Positions 37,243-47,207 of a stretch of DNA of 64,000 nucleotides are shown here, in pieces. The first letter of the stretch is position 1; every line of letters starts with the position of its first letter. The translations under genes and the position numbers were made by a program. Source of the stretch: Deltaproteobacteria bacterium (GTDB taxonomy: Bacteria; JAGRBM01; JAHCIT01); NCBI GenBank assembly GCA_026129095.1, contig JAHCIT010000013.1, positions 1 through 64,000 of the forward strand. The letters run 5' to 3'. A model generated the notes under the pieces. That model searched no databases, had not been told where the DNA came from, and worked only from the letters and a program-made list of their open reading frames with translations.

Positions 37243-37992
37243 TTACACTTTCAGCACGTCCGGCAGCTCTTTCAGGGCCCGGATCGTTTGGTCCGGCTGG
37301 ACCTGTTCAGGTGCGAGTTCGAGGTTCTTCAGGTTGATCCAGATGGCACGGAGCCCGAGATCTTTCGGTCCCTTTACGTCGGCCAGATGCGTGTCGCCGA
37401 CCATGACAGCCTTTTCGTGCGGGACACCGGTTTCGCGCACAGCCAAGTCATACAGTTCCCGGCGGGGCTTGCAGAGTCCCAGCGCGTCCGAGATCACGAT
37501 GCTTTTGAAGCGGGCAGTCCAGCCAAATTTTTCCAGGATCGCGTGCCCCGCGCTCGTATGATCAAAGTTGGAGATGAGCGCCACCGGTACTTTCGCGGCA
37601 TAGGCCTCCAGCAGTTCGGTGGCGCGTTCGGCGGGCCGGGCGTGCCTGACGAGATATCCCATGTGCAGTTCGGTCATTTCACCGGCCAGTTCCGGACCGG
37701 CATTGATGCCGAGCCGGGCGAGCAGCCGCTCGTGCCGCGTGGTGGCCGCAATCTCCCGGTGCTCAGCGGCCTTTTCCTTCTGGATGTCCAGGTAAACGGC
37801 GATCAGCTCGTTCAGGAACCGGTCCAGAGGGATATCGTACCCTTTCCCGGCGAGAAAATCACGGAGCCGTCCGGCAGTGGAAGGACGTTCCTGGCCCGCA
37901 AACGTGACACGGGGGAAACCCTCGTAATCGATGTGGATCAGGGTATCGAACAGGTCGAAAAAGACCGCTTCACAGGAAATGGGGTCTGACAT
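37243..37992 (-). CDS. HAD-superfamily hydrolase
   Basis: 249 aa. Haloacid-dehalogenase fold with motif I DLFDTL (nucleophile aspartate in AVFFDLFDTLIHID), motif II serine in ALISNFDHT, motif III lysine in LCKPRRELYD, and motif IV VMVGDTHLADVKGPKDLG. The helical cap inserted after motif I is of the phosphoglycolate-phosphatase/dehalogenase (C1) type. It is probably a small-molecule phosphatase; the substrate is unknown. It is transcribed divergently from the methyltransferase gene. Confidence 0.9.
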   Translation of the reverse strand: MSDPISCEAVFFDLFDTLIHIDYEGFPRVTFAGQERPSTAGRLRDFLAGKGYDIPLDRFLNELIAVYLDIQKEKAAEHREIAATTRHERLLARLGINAGPELAGEMTELHMGYLVRHARPAERATELLEAYAAKVPVALISNFDHTSAGHAILEKFGWTARFKSIVISDALGLCKPRRELYDLAVRETGVPHEKAVMVGDTHLADVKGPKDLGLRAIWINLKNLELAPEQVQPDQTIRALKELPDVLKV

Positions 37993-38069
37993 CGGCGGCG
38001 AGTCTACACGACCCGGAGCACCGTGGGCAGTTGATTTGGTACGCCCGGCGAAGGAACCCTCTCTCCTGC

Positions 38070-38912
38070 ATGACAGCTGAGATCCCTGGCTACATTCACG
38101 GCTATTCGGACAGCGAGGAGACGCGGCTTATCGAGCAGGCCGGGTTGCTGGCGCCATTTGTGTTCGGCGGCCTGGACTATTCCGCAGGCGGGCCGCTGCT
38201 GGAACTGGGGTGTGCTGTGGGTGCGGAGCTGAAGCTGATGCACCGCAAGTGGCCCCGCCTTGAGCTATGGGGTGTGGACCGCGCTGCGGGGCACCTGGAG
38301 CGGGCCCGCCGCTATCTCGCGCCGGAAATTGCCGCCGGACAGGTCAATCTGGTGGAGGCTGACGCCGCCCGCCTGCCGTTCGGGGACGGCCGGTTTGGCC
38401 GCGTGGTGACGATCTGGCTTCTGGAGCATGTTCCGGAGCCGGGCAGGGTGATCGTCGAGGCGCTCCGGGTTCTGAAACCTGGCGGCGAGCTCGTATTGAC
38501 TGAAGTATCCAACGAATCCCTCAGATTCGATCCGCCGGTGCCAGAGATTGCCGCCTGGTGGGATGCGTTCAACCGTTACCAGCAGCAGGGAGGTGGCGAC
38601 CCGTTTATCGGCCCCAAACTGGAAGGGTTCGCAAAGGCCGCCGGTGCTGTTGATGTCCGTTCTGAAGCACTACGGATGATCGATACCCGGCGGGATCCCG
38701 GCGAACGCCGGAAATGGGCAGTCTATCTTCAAGCCCTCTTATTGTCGGCCGCACCGGGAATGATTGCCGCCGGGCTGGTGTCTGAAGCGGACGCTCGCCT
38801 GGTGCGGGCGGCCTTTACCCGGGTGTCCAGCGATAGTTCTGTATCGTTTAGATACGATGCAACCCGGTTAGCCTGCCGCCGGGCCTCAGATTTTCTGCAA
38901 ATAGCAAAGTAA
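38070..38912 (+). CDS. SAM-dependent methyltransferase (class I)
   Basis: 280 aa from ATG 38070; an upstream TTG at 38031 would add 13 unlikely residues. The Rossmann methyltransferase core shows motif I LLELGCAVGAELK, the acidic end of beta2 in LWGVDRAAG, EADAARLPFGDGRFGRVVTIWLLEHVPEPGRV (motifs III-IV) and a post-motif LKPGGELVLTEVS. The opening IHGYSDSEETRLIEQAGLLAP resembles UbiE-like methyltransferases of deltaproteobacteria. The substrate is unknown. The 215 bp after it is A/T-rich and carries the regulatory structures described separately. Confidence 0.85.
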   Translation: MTAEIPGYIHGYSDSEETRLIEQAGLLAPFVFGGLDYSAGGPLLELGCAVGAELKLMHRKWPRLELWGVDRAAGHLERARRYLAPEIAAGQVNLVEADAARLPFGDGRFGRVVTIWLLEHVPEPGRVIVEALRVLKPGGELVLTEVSNESLRFDPPVPEIAAWWDAFNRYQQQGGGDPFIGPKLEGFAKAAGAVDVRSEALRMIDTRRDPGERRKWAVYLQALLLSAAPGMIAAGLVSEADARLVRAAFTRVSSDSSVSFRYDATRLACRRASDFLQIAK

Positions 38913-38962
38913 TATCTAATAATATCAATATGTTGATCGCCTGACCCCTGATTGTGCCTTCA

Positions 38963-38978
38963 TGGCACAGTCCCTGCT
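38963..38978 (+). promoter_or_regulatory. Candidate sigma-54 (-24/-12) promoter
   Basis: TGGCACAGTCCCTGCT matches the -24/-12 consensus TGGCACG-N4-TTGCW at nearly every position. The invariant GG and GC are separated by exactly 10 nt. It lies in an A/T-rich non-coding stretch 150 bp before a sigma-54-dependent activator gene on the same strand, which suggests autoregulation. Predicted transcription would start near 38989, giving a leader of about 139 nt. Confidence 0.65.
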
Positions 38979-39008
38979 TTACTTGTATTCAGATGAGTAG
39001 AGACGGCA

Positions 39009-39078
39009 CCAAAACGATTCATTATGATGCAAAACAGGAAAAACCGAAGCATAATAGTATCTATTTGAATCGTTTTGG
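39009..39078 (+). repeat. Long nested hairpin in the leader of the response regulator gene
   Basis: CCAAAACGATTCA (39009-39021) and TGAATCGTTTTGG (39066-39078) are a perfect 13-bp inverted repeat. Nested inside, ATTATG (39021-39026) pairs with CATAAT (39050-39055). The structure lies between the candidate sigma-54 promoter and the TTG start, so the transcript would fold into a long two-tier stem. It is A/T-rich and unlike a terminator (no T-run). It may be an RNA control element, a paired protein-binding site or a tiny mobile-element remnant. Confidence 0.5.
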
Positions 39079-39127
39079 CGGCTGAAATCGGCTCATCGCA
39101 GGTTACTAAAGACCACAGGGAGTCAAA

Positions 39128-40645
<1,518 letters not shown>

Positions 40646-40660
<15 letters not shown>

Positions 40661-41128
40661 CCTGCCCGGCTGATGAGGGGCGTCTCTGAATGACGCCGCC
40701 AGCAACAGCCATAGAAAGACCGGCGGCAGGCAGAGCAGGGTGGTCATTACGCTCATGAAGGTGACTCGTCCGGGCGCCAGATGTGCTGCTTCCGGAACGG
40801 CGAATGAAGGATCGGCGGGATCGGCCAGAAGCGCGATCCCGTCGCCCGTCTGGGGTCTTGAGCCGTCAGGACTTACGATACGGGCGTCTCCCTGCCAGGT
40901 CTTGCCATCTGCTGCCCATTCGAAGCTGACATAGGTCGCCCGCTCACCCCGGACTTCCCGTTGCAGGGAGTGGACAACCGTACCCGTGATCCGGATTCCG
41001 CCCTGCTCGAAAATCCGCCCGGTTCGCAACTCCAGCCGGAGGCTCAGGGCCGCGATCACGGCCGGTATGCAGGCGATGAACGAAAACAGAACGAGAACGG
41101 TGCGCTGGCGGTGAAGTGGCACAAACAT
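40646..41128 (-). CDS. DUF3592-like membrane protein
   Basis: 160 aa. TM helix near residues 10-30 and another near 122-145 flank a beta-rich extracytoplasmic domain (ITGTVVHSLQREV, YVSFEWAADGKTWQGDARIV, GIALLADPADPSFAVPEA). This is the layout of DUF3592 proteins, whose function is unknown. Its 3' end overlaps the response regulator gene by 15 bp, tail to tail, and it is divergent from mutL with a 62-bp gap. Confidence 0.6.
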
Positions 41129-41190
41129 GGCGTGGCGAGTGTAGCCCGGTTTCCCCTCCGGCGGCGGGTGATTTACGATCTCCCCGGATC

Positions 41191-42996
41191 ATGCCGATCA
41201 TAAGACTGCCAGATACCGTTGTCAGCCAGATCGCCGCTGGCGAGGTGGTCGAGCGGCCGGCAAGCGCCCTGAAGGAACTGGTCGAGAATGCCCTCGATGC
41301 CGGGTCCACCCATCTCGAAATCGGACTGGCTGCGGGCGGGAAAGAACTTATCCGGGTCTCCGATAATGGCAGGGGGATTCCGCTGGAAGAACTACCGGTC
41401 GCGCTCGAACGGCATGCGACCAGCAAGGTGCGCCGGGTCGAGGATCTTCATTCGATCACGACGTTCGGTTTTCGCGGTGAGGCGCTTCCCTCCATTGCAT
41501 CGGTTTCCGAGTTCCTGATCGAGAGCCGTGCCGCTGGCGCAGAAGTGGGCGGCAGGATAGAGGTCAGCGGCGGGGTACTTTCACCGGTAAGACCCGCTTC
41601 CCGGCCGCCTGGAACGGTGGTTGAGGTGCGTAACCTGTTTCTGCCGGTTCCGGCCCGGCGGAAGTTCCTGAAAAGCGAGACGGCGGAACTCCGGCGCTGC
41701 TGCGAAGTGATCGATGCGGTTATTTTCAGCAGGGAGGATGTGGGTCTCAGGGTCAGCCACGACGGCCACGAATCGTATAACGTCCCGTCCCGTGCGACAC
41801 TTGAAGACCGTGCGGAAGTGGTATGGGGCAGGAAACTGCGTGGGCAGCTTCACTCTCTCGACTGGGAGGGAATGATGCAGGGGTCGGTACCGGTCCGGGT
41901 ATCGGGGCTTCTTTCCGGGCCCCGGCAGTCCAGCCCGGCGGCGCGCAGCATCTTCCTCATGGTGAACGGCAGGCCCATCCGGGACCGGGCGCTCACTGCG
42001 GCCGTGACACAGGCTTACCGCGAGGTACTCGTTGAGCAGCGTTACCCCTTTGCCGTGATCCGGATCGAACTGGACCCGGAACGTGTCGATGTGAATGTTC
42101 ATCCGGCCAAGACCGAAGTCCGGTTTCAGGATCCGGGCGCGGTCTTTTCGGCTGTTCACCGGGCGGTAAAGCACCTTGTCGAATCGGCTCCGTGGAACCG
42201 CGAAGGGGAGAAGCCGCTGCCTCTCTCGCCATGGAAAAGGCAGGCCGGGGTTCAGGACAGCGGGCAGTTGCAGCCGCCATCACTGCCCCAGATGCCGTTA
42301 TCTGACGGCTTCGCGGCCTTCGGATACGCCCGCCGGGGAAGCGCCGCTCCGGCAGTGGTGCTGGAAGCGCAGCCGGAACCCGCAGAGCCCCGCAAGTCCA
42401 GGGGGCGGTTCGGTTCGCTCGACGTGATCGGGCAGGTCCGGAATGAATTCCTGCTCTGCCAGGACGGAGAAGCGCTCATTGTCATTGACCAGCACGCGGC
42501 GATGGAGCGGGTCGCATTCGAACGTCTCCGCCGGCGTTTCGATCCGGATGCAAAACCGGCATCCAGGCAACCGCTGCTCGTTCCGGAGACTGTCGAACTG
42601 TCGCGCCCGGAACTGGCGGCCGTGGTGGAAGGGCGGGCCGTACTGGAAAAGCTCGGTTTCGAGTTCGAACCGTTCGGTCCTACGACGGTCCTGCTCCGGT
42701 CGGTCCCGGCGATCTTTGGTCGCCGTCAGCCATCGAGGCTTTTTCTCGAAATTGCGGGCGACCTTGCCGACGAAGGGGTGGGGGGGGCTGACCGCGAAGC
42801 CATCGACCAGCTTTGTGCCCGCATGGCCTGCCACGCCGTGATCCGTGGTCCGAGGCCGCTTTCCCCGGAGGAACGGCAGGCTTTTCTGGACGAGATGGAC
42901 GAGGCCGACTTCGGCGCCCACTGTCCCCATGGCCGCCCCGTTTACTTCGAGATACCGTTTGTCGAAATCGAGCGGCGCTTCGGGAAAAAGGTGTGA
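41191..42996 (+). CDS. mutL: DNA mismatch repair protein MutL (endonuclease type)
   Basis: 601 aa from ATG 41191 (MPIIRLPDTVVSQIAAGEVVERP). The GHKL ATPase domain shows ELVENALDAGSTH, SDNGRGI and TFGFRGEALPSIASV. A variable linker follows, then the C-terminal dimerisation domain with the metal-binding endonuclease motif DQHAAMERVAFE intact. ACHAVIRG and CPHGRPVYFEI are also present. This marks the strand-nicking MutL of bacteria without MutH, rather than the E. coli form. miaA starts inside its last codons. Confidence 0.97.
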   Translation: MPIIRLPDTVVSQIAAGEVVERPASALKELVENALDAGSTHLEIGLAAGGKELIRVSDNGRGIPLEELPVALERHATSKVRRVEDLHSITTFGFRGEALPSIASVSEFLIESRAAGAEVGGRIEVSGGVLSPVRPASRPPGTVVEVRNLFLPVPARRKFLKSETAELRRCCEVIDAVIFSREDVGLRVSHDGHESYNVPSRATLEDRAEVVWGRKLRGQLHSLDWEGMMQGSVPVRVSGLLSGPRQSSPAARSIFLMVNGRPIRDRALTAAVTQAYREVLVEQRYPFAVIRIELDPERVDVNVHPAKTEVRFQDPGAVFSAVHRAVKHLVESAPWNREGEKPLPLSPWKRQAGVQDSGQLQPPSLPQMPLSDGFAAFGYARRGSAAPAVVLEAQPEPAEPRKSRGRFGSLDVIGQVRNEFLLCQDGEALIVIDQHAAMERVAFERLRRRFDPDAKPASRQPLLVPETVELSRPELAAVVEGRAVLEKLGFEFEPFGPTTVLLRSVPAIFGRRQPSRLFLEIAGDLADEGVGGADREAIDQLCARMACHAVIRGPRPLSPEERQAFLDEMDEADFGAHCPHGRPVYFEIPFVEIERRFGKKV

Positions 42997-43940
42997 CCTT
43001 AAGGGCGGCTGTCATCTCCGGCCCCACGGCGGGTGGGAAGTCGCTACTCGCGCTGACTGTGGCGCGGCTGGCGGAAACACGGAAGAAGCCTGCCGTCGAG
43101 ATTGTCTCGGCTGATTCGGTGCAAGTCTATGCCGGATTCGACATCGGATCCTCCAAGGCTCCGGCGGCTGAACGGGCATCCGTTCCCCATCATCTGGTCG
43201 ATATCCGCGATCCGAAGCTCGGCCCCGCTGCGCGCTATACGGCGGCAGAGTTTCTCTCCGATGCCGTCAGGACGATCGGCGAGATCAGTGGGCGGGGCCA
43301 TACGCCGCTGGTGGTGGGCGGTTCGGGGCTTTACCTGAGAGCGCTTCTCAAGGGACTCTCCGGCGCGCCGCCCGTCCCGGAGGATGTGCAGGCGGCGCTG
43401 GAACAGGAGGCGGATGAGCGCGGACTCCCGGCGCTCCGGGCGGAACTGGAAACGCAGGATCCCGTTACCGCCGGGATCGTGAAACCGGGCGACCGGCGCC
43501 GGATCCTGCGGGCGCTCGGGGTGTTCAGGGTCACGGGTAGGCCGCTAGGCGACTGGAACCGGGAGCACGGCTTCAGGGCCCGGCCCATCGAGGCGCGGGT
43601 TTTCGTGCTTTCCCCGCCCCGCGAGGAACTCCGCCGCCGGATTGCGGTGAGAACCCGCGAGATGCTGGAGAGGGGCCTTGTGAGCGAGGTGAAGAACCTG
43701 CTCGCCAGCGGGGTGCCACAGGACGCGCCACCGTTCGAGGCGATCGGCTACAAGCAGGTTCTGAAACATCTTGCCGAAGGCGCCTTTAGGGGACCGGGCG
43801 AGCTGGAGGCAGAAATCACTCTCCGGACCCAGCAGTATGCCAAGCAGCAGGTTACCTGGTGGCGGAGCGAAACGGACGTGGAATGGGTGGACCCTGCGGC
43901 CGTGAGCCTGGAAGCACTGGCGGAGAGGTTCCCCGTCTGA
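42993..43940 (+). CDS. miaA: tRNA dimethylallyltransferase
   Basis: 315 aa from GTG 42993, which overlaps the mutL TGA as GTGA. A longer upstream reading frame exists but adds only antisense-like sequence. It transfers dimethylallyl to A37 of tRNAs that read U-starting codons. Motifs are the P-loop ISGPTAGGKSLLA, DSVQVYAGFDIGSSK, HHLVDIRDP, GGSGLYLRALLKG and the C-terminal FEAIGYKQV...RTQQYAKQQVTWW. The mutL-miaA linkage is widespread in bacteria. Confidence 0.97.
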   Translation: MTLRAAVISGPTAGGKSLLALTVARLAETRKKPAVEIVSADSVQVYAGFDIGSSKAPAAERASVPHHLVDIRDPKLGPAARYTAAEFLSDAVRTIGEISGRGHTPLVVGGSGLYLRALLKGLSGAPPVPEDVQAALEQEADERGLPALRAELETQDPVTAGIVKPGDRRRILRALGVFRVTGRPLGDWNREHGFRARPIEARVFVLSPPREELRRRIAVRTREMLERGLVSEVKNLLASGVPQDAPPFEAIGYKQVLKHLAEGAFRGPGELEAEITLRTQQYAKQQVTWWRSETDVEWVDPAAVSLEALAERFPV

Positions 43941-44022
43941 TCCGCTGCCGGCATTCTCTGCCGTTTGGAATTGTTCGCACCGCCCGGATACAGTCCGTTA
44001 TCCGGTCCGTTAGGGAGCAGGT

Positions 44023-45156
44023 GTGCCAGCGAAACGTTCAGGGAGCAGGAAGGAACAGAGAACCGGCGCGAATGCTTCGGGGCCGAAAAATGGCGTGCTG
44101 GACGGCCTGCGACGCGAGATCGACGCCATTGACGATCAGGTTCTTGCGCTCCTGAATGCCCGGGGACGGGTGGTCCAGAAGGTCGGCGAATACAAGCGCG
44201 AGCAGGCAACCCATATACACGTGCCCGAGCGGGAGCGTCTGGTCCTGGATCGGCTTTTCCGGCAGAACACGGGGCCACTGTCGAACCGCGCCATTGAGGC
44301 CATTTACCGGGAGATATTTTCGGCGGCGATCTCGCTGGAGCGGGAAATCAGGGCGGCCTATCTCGGGCCGGAGGGGACATTCTCCCACCTGGCGGCCCTC
44401 AGGTACTTCGGTTCGTCGGCGGGCTACTTGCCGCAGCCGGCAATTGATGATGTGTTCCGGGCTGTCGAACAGCAGCGCGCCGACTATGGACTTGTGCCCC
44501 TGGAAAACTCCACCGAGGGAACCGTCACCTATACGTTCGACCGGTTTGTCGATACGCCGGTGAAAATATGTGCCGAGACCTACGTCGAGATACATCACCA
44601 CCTGCTGTCGACAACGGGCGATTCCGGAAAGATCCGCCACATCTATTCGTTCTCGCAGCCGTTCGCGCAGTGCCGCCAGTGGCTCGCCAGGAACATGCCC
44701 GGTATCGAGATCCGGCCGGCGACGAGCAGCGCGAACGCTGCCGAGCTGGCCGCCGGTGACCCGAAGGCGGCGGCCATTGCCAGCGAACTGGCGGCCGATC
44801 TCTACGGACTGAAATATGCCGCCCGCCGGATTGAAGACCTGAGCCAGAACGAGACCCGGTTCGCCGTGATCGGCCTGCAGGAGACAAAACCCACTGGCCG
44901 GGACAAGACGACGCTCGTCTGTTCGGTGAAGGATGAACCCGGCATCCTGTTTCGGCTTCTGCAACCCGCCGCCCGTGCGAAGATCAATCTTTCCAAGATC
45001 GAGAGCCGGCCCTCGCGTACCCGCAAATGGGAATCGGTCTTTTTCTTCGACCTGATGGGCCACGCCCATGACCCGAAGGTGTCCCGCGTACTTTCCCAGA
45101 TGCGCGCCTGCTGCCAGCTCTTCCGGGTGCTGGGCAGTTATCCCGCTGCCCGGTAG
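44023..45156 (+). CDS. pheA: Bifunctional chorismate mutase / prephenate dehydratase
   Basis: 377 aa from a GTG start with GGGAG upstream. The AroQ-type chorismate mutase is at about residues 22-105 (LRREIDAIDDQVLALLNARG). The prephenate dehydratase domain follows (AYLGPEGTFSHLAALRYFG, GLVPLENSTEGTV, with the catalytic TRF motif in NETRFAVIG). A C-terminal ACT domain has KDEPGILFRLLQPAA and ESRPSR, the phenylalanine-sensing site. It converts chorismate to phenylpyruvate and is probably feedback-inhibited by Phe. A lysine/arginine-rich N-terminal tail precedes the mutase. It opens the aromatic amino acid cluster. Confidence 0.96.
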   Translation: MPAKRSGSRKEQRTGANASGPKNGVLDGLRREIDAIDDQVLALLNARGRVVQKVGEYKREQATHIHVPERERLVLDRLFRQNTGPLSNRAIEAIYREIFSAAISLEREIRAAYLGPEGTFSHLAALRYFGSSAGYLPQPAIDDVFRAVEQQRADYGLVPLENSTEGTVTYTFDRFVDTPVKICAETYVEIHHHLLSTTGDSGKIRHIYSFSQPFAQCRQWLARNMPGIEIRPATSSANAAELAAGDPKAAAIASELAADLYGLKYAARRIEDLSQNETRFAVIGLQETKPTGRDKTTLVCSVKDEPGILFRLLQPAARAKINLSKIESRPSRTRKWESVFFFDLMGHAHDPKVSRVLSQMRACCQLFRVLGSYPAAR

Positions 45157-45247
45157 GTGGAGAATGCCACCCGTTTGCCCCACCGGTACCCCCGTGCTAC
45201 GCGAGGCTGCCCGGAGGGGCGCCTCCCCGCCGCGGGGCGATATATCC

Positions 45248-46351
45248 GTGATCGAAATTCCCAAAAATATCAGTGAGTTGTTGCCCTACGTTCCAGGCAA
45301 GCCGGTCGAGGAACTGGAACGCGAACTGGGCCTCCAGGAGATCATCAAGCTGGCCTCCAATGAGAACCCCCTGGGGGGTTCACCCAAGGGGGTGGAAGCT
45401 GCCCGGCGGGCGCTGGAATCGGTTCAGCTTTACCCGGACGGTTCGGGCTACCGGCTGAAGCAGAAACTGGCAACCCTTCATCAGGTTGCGCCGGAACAGA
45501 TCGTCCTGGGGAACGGCTCCAATGACGTTATCGAAATCGCCGCCCGGACGCTGCTCACCCCCGGCACGACAGCGGTCATGTTCCGCCATGCCTTTGTCGT
45601 CTATCCGCTGGTGACCGGGGCTGCCGGTGCCGGACTGATTGAGGTTCCGGTCGAAGATCGAGGCGGTTTCCGGCAGGAGATGGACCGGCTTTTGGCGGCG
45701 ATCCGGCCGGACACGCGGATCGTTTTTCTGGCAAATCCCAACAACCCGACCGGTTCAATGGTGGGCCGGACGGACTTCGATGCTTTCGTGGCGAAACTGC
45801 CGCCTCACGTGCTGCTGCTCGTCGATGAGGCATATGCCGAATACGTCACCGATTCCGACTACCCCGATCCCTGGCCGCTGGTCCGGTCTGGCTGCGAAAA
45901 CATCCTCGTGACGCGGACGTTTTCCAAGATATACGGACTCGCGGGTCTCAGGGCGGGCTATGGCGTGACCAGCGCAAGACTCGCCGGATTTCTGGAGCGG
46001 GTCCGGCAGCCGTTCAACGTAAACTCCTGCGCACTGGCGGCCGCCGAGGCTGCCCTGGACGATACGGGGTTTGTGCGCCGCTCCCGTGACCTCAATACCC
46101 GCGGGCTCCAGATGCTCCGCGACGGATGCAAGCGGCTGGGGCTGGAAGCCACGCCTTCATGGGCCAATTTCGTGCTGGTCCGTATTCCCCGCCCGCCGAA
46201 AGCCGTGTATGAGGCGATGCTGAGGGAAGGGGTGATCGTCCGGCCCGTGGGGGTCTACGGACTGGACGAACATCTCCGGATCAGCGTGGGCGAAGCGGAC
46301 CAGAATATCCGCTGCCTGAAGGTTCTCGAAGAGGTGCTGAAGCGTGTTTGA
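45248..46351 (+). CDS. hisC: Histidinol-phosphate / aromatic aminotransferase
   Basis: 367 aa from GTG 45248 (VIEIPKNISELLPYVPGKP). In-frame upstream starts at 45068 and 45164 overlap or abut pheA and are less likely. Fold-type I PLP enzyme: SNENPLG, NPNNPTGSM, DEAYAEYV, and the PLP lysine in TFSKIYGLAGLRAGYG. Lying between pheA and tyrA, it probably transaminates phenylpyruvate and 4-hydroxyphenylpyruvate, as well as or instead of imidazole-acetol phosphate. No other his genes are present. The end overlaps tyrA by 8 bp. Confidence 0.92.
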   Translation: MIEIPKNISELLPYVPGKPVEELERELGLQEIIKLASNENPLGGSPKGVEAARRALESVQLYPDGSGYRLKQKLATLHQVAPEQIVLGNGSNDVIEIAARTLLTPGTTAVMFRHAFVVYPLVTGAAGAGLIEVPVEDRGGFRQEMDRLLAAIRPDTRIVFLANPNNPTGSMVGRTDFDAFVAKLPPHVLLLVDEAYAEYVTDSDYPDPWPLVRSGCENILVTRTFSKIYGLAGLRAGYGVTSARLAGFLERVRQPFNVNSCALAAAEAALDDTGFVRRSRDLNTRGLQMLRDGCKRLGLEATPSWANFVLVRIPRPPKAVYEAMLREGVIVRPVGVYGLDEHLRISVGEADQNIRCLKVLEEVLKRV

Positions 46352-47207
46352 ACGGGCGCTCATCGTGGGCGTGGGCCTCATGGGCGGATCGCTGGGGATG
46401 GCGATTCGCCGCAAGGGTCTGGCGAAGACCGTCGTGGGGCTGGGCCGTTCAGCCGACAAGCTCAGGCGCGCGAAGGAACTGGGCGCCATCGACGAATACG
46501 GAACCGGGATCGGAGACGTGGCCGACGGCTGCGATCTCGTCGTCATGTGCACACCGGTTGAACTGATACCCGATCTTGCCTTCGATGTGGCGGGCGACCG
46601 CGTGTTCCCTGGCTGCGTCTTTACCGATGTGGGCTCGGTAAAGGGGAACCTGTGCGCGTATCTCGACAAGCGGATGCCCGCGCACACCCCGTTCGTGGGT
46701 TCGCACCCGATCGCCGGGGCGGCCGAGGCGGGCGTCGAACATGCCCGGGCTGATCTCTATGACGGCCACGTCTGCATCATCACGCCGACACCCGCCACCG
46801 ACGCCGCCGCCAAGTCGAAGATTACCGATTTCTGGAAGCGGATCGGCATGCGGGTCGAGGAGATGAGTCCGGCCGAGCACGACGCCGTGCTGGCCTCGAT
46901 CAGCCACCTGCCGCACATGATCGCCTATGCACTGTTCGATGCCGCCCTGGAAGCCGATAAAATACGTGCGGGCGCGCTCCAGATGGCGGCCGGGGGCCTC
47001 AAGGACACCACCCGGATCGCCCAGAGCCCCGGCGCCCTGTGGGCAAGGCTGCTCACCGAGAACCGTGATGAGGTGATGAAATCCCTTGGACGGTTCGAGC
47101 AATCGCTGGGGGAAATCCGCAGGCTCGTGGAGGCCGGAGATATCGGCGCCCTCTCGGCCCATCTGGAGCAGATCGCTGCCAGCCGCCGCAAGCTGGGGTC
47201 GTCATGA
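46344..47207 (+). CDS. tyrA: Prephenate dehydrogenase
   Basis: 287 aa, GTG start inside the hisC end. The NAD(P)-binding Rossmann motif is GVGLMGGSLGMAIRRKG. The C-terminal helical domain has SHPIAGAAEAGVEHA, SHLPHMIAYALFDAA and GGLKDTTRIAQSP, standard for TyrA. It oxidatively decarboxylates prephenate (or arogenate) to the tyrosine precursor. No chorismate mutase or ACT domain is fused. It ends with an ATGA overlap into aroA. Confidence 0.96.
   Translation: MFERALIVGVGLMGGSLGMAIRRKGLAKTVVGLGRSADKLRRAKELGAIDEYGTGIGDVADGCDLVVMCTPVELIPDLAFDVAGDRVFPGCVFTDVGSVKGNLCAYLDKRMPAHTPFVGSHPIAGAAEAGVEHARADLYDGHVCIITPTPATDAAAKSKITDFWKRIGMRVEEMSPAEHDAVLASISHLPHMIAYALFDAALEADKIRAGALQMAAGGLKDTTRIAQSPGALWARLLTENRDEVMKSLGRFEQSLGEIRRLVEAGDIGALSAHLEQIAASRRKLGSS

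Noticed and set aside
42813-42992. Longer N-terminus for miaA
   Set aside because: The extension is an out-of-frame reading of mutL; GTG 42993 with the GTGA overlap gives the normal MiaA start.
45068-45247. Longer N-terminus for the hisC-type aminotransferase
   Set aside because: The extra codons overlap pheA and have no aminotransferase similarity; GTG 45248 gives the normal family start.
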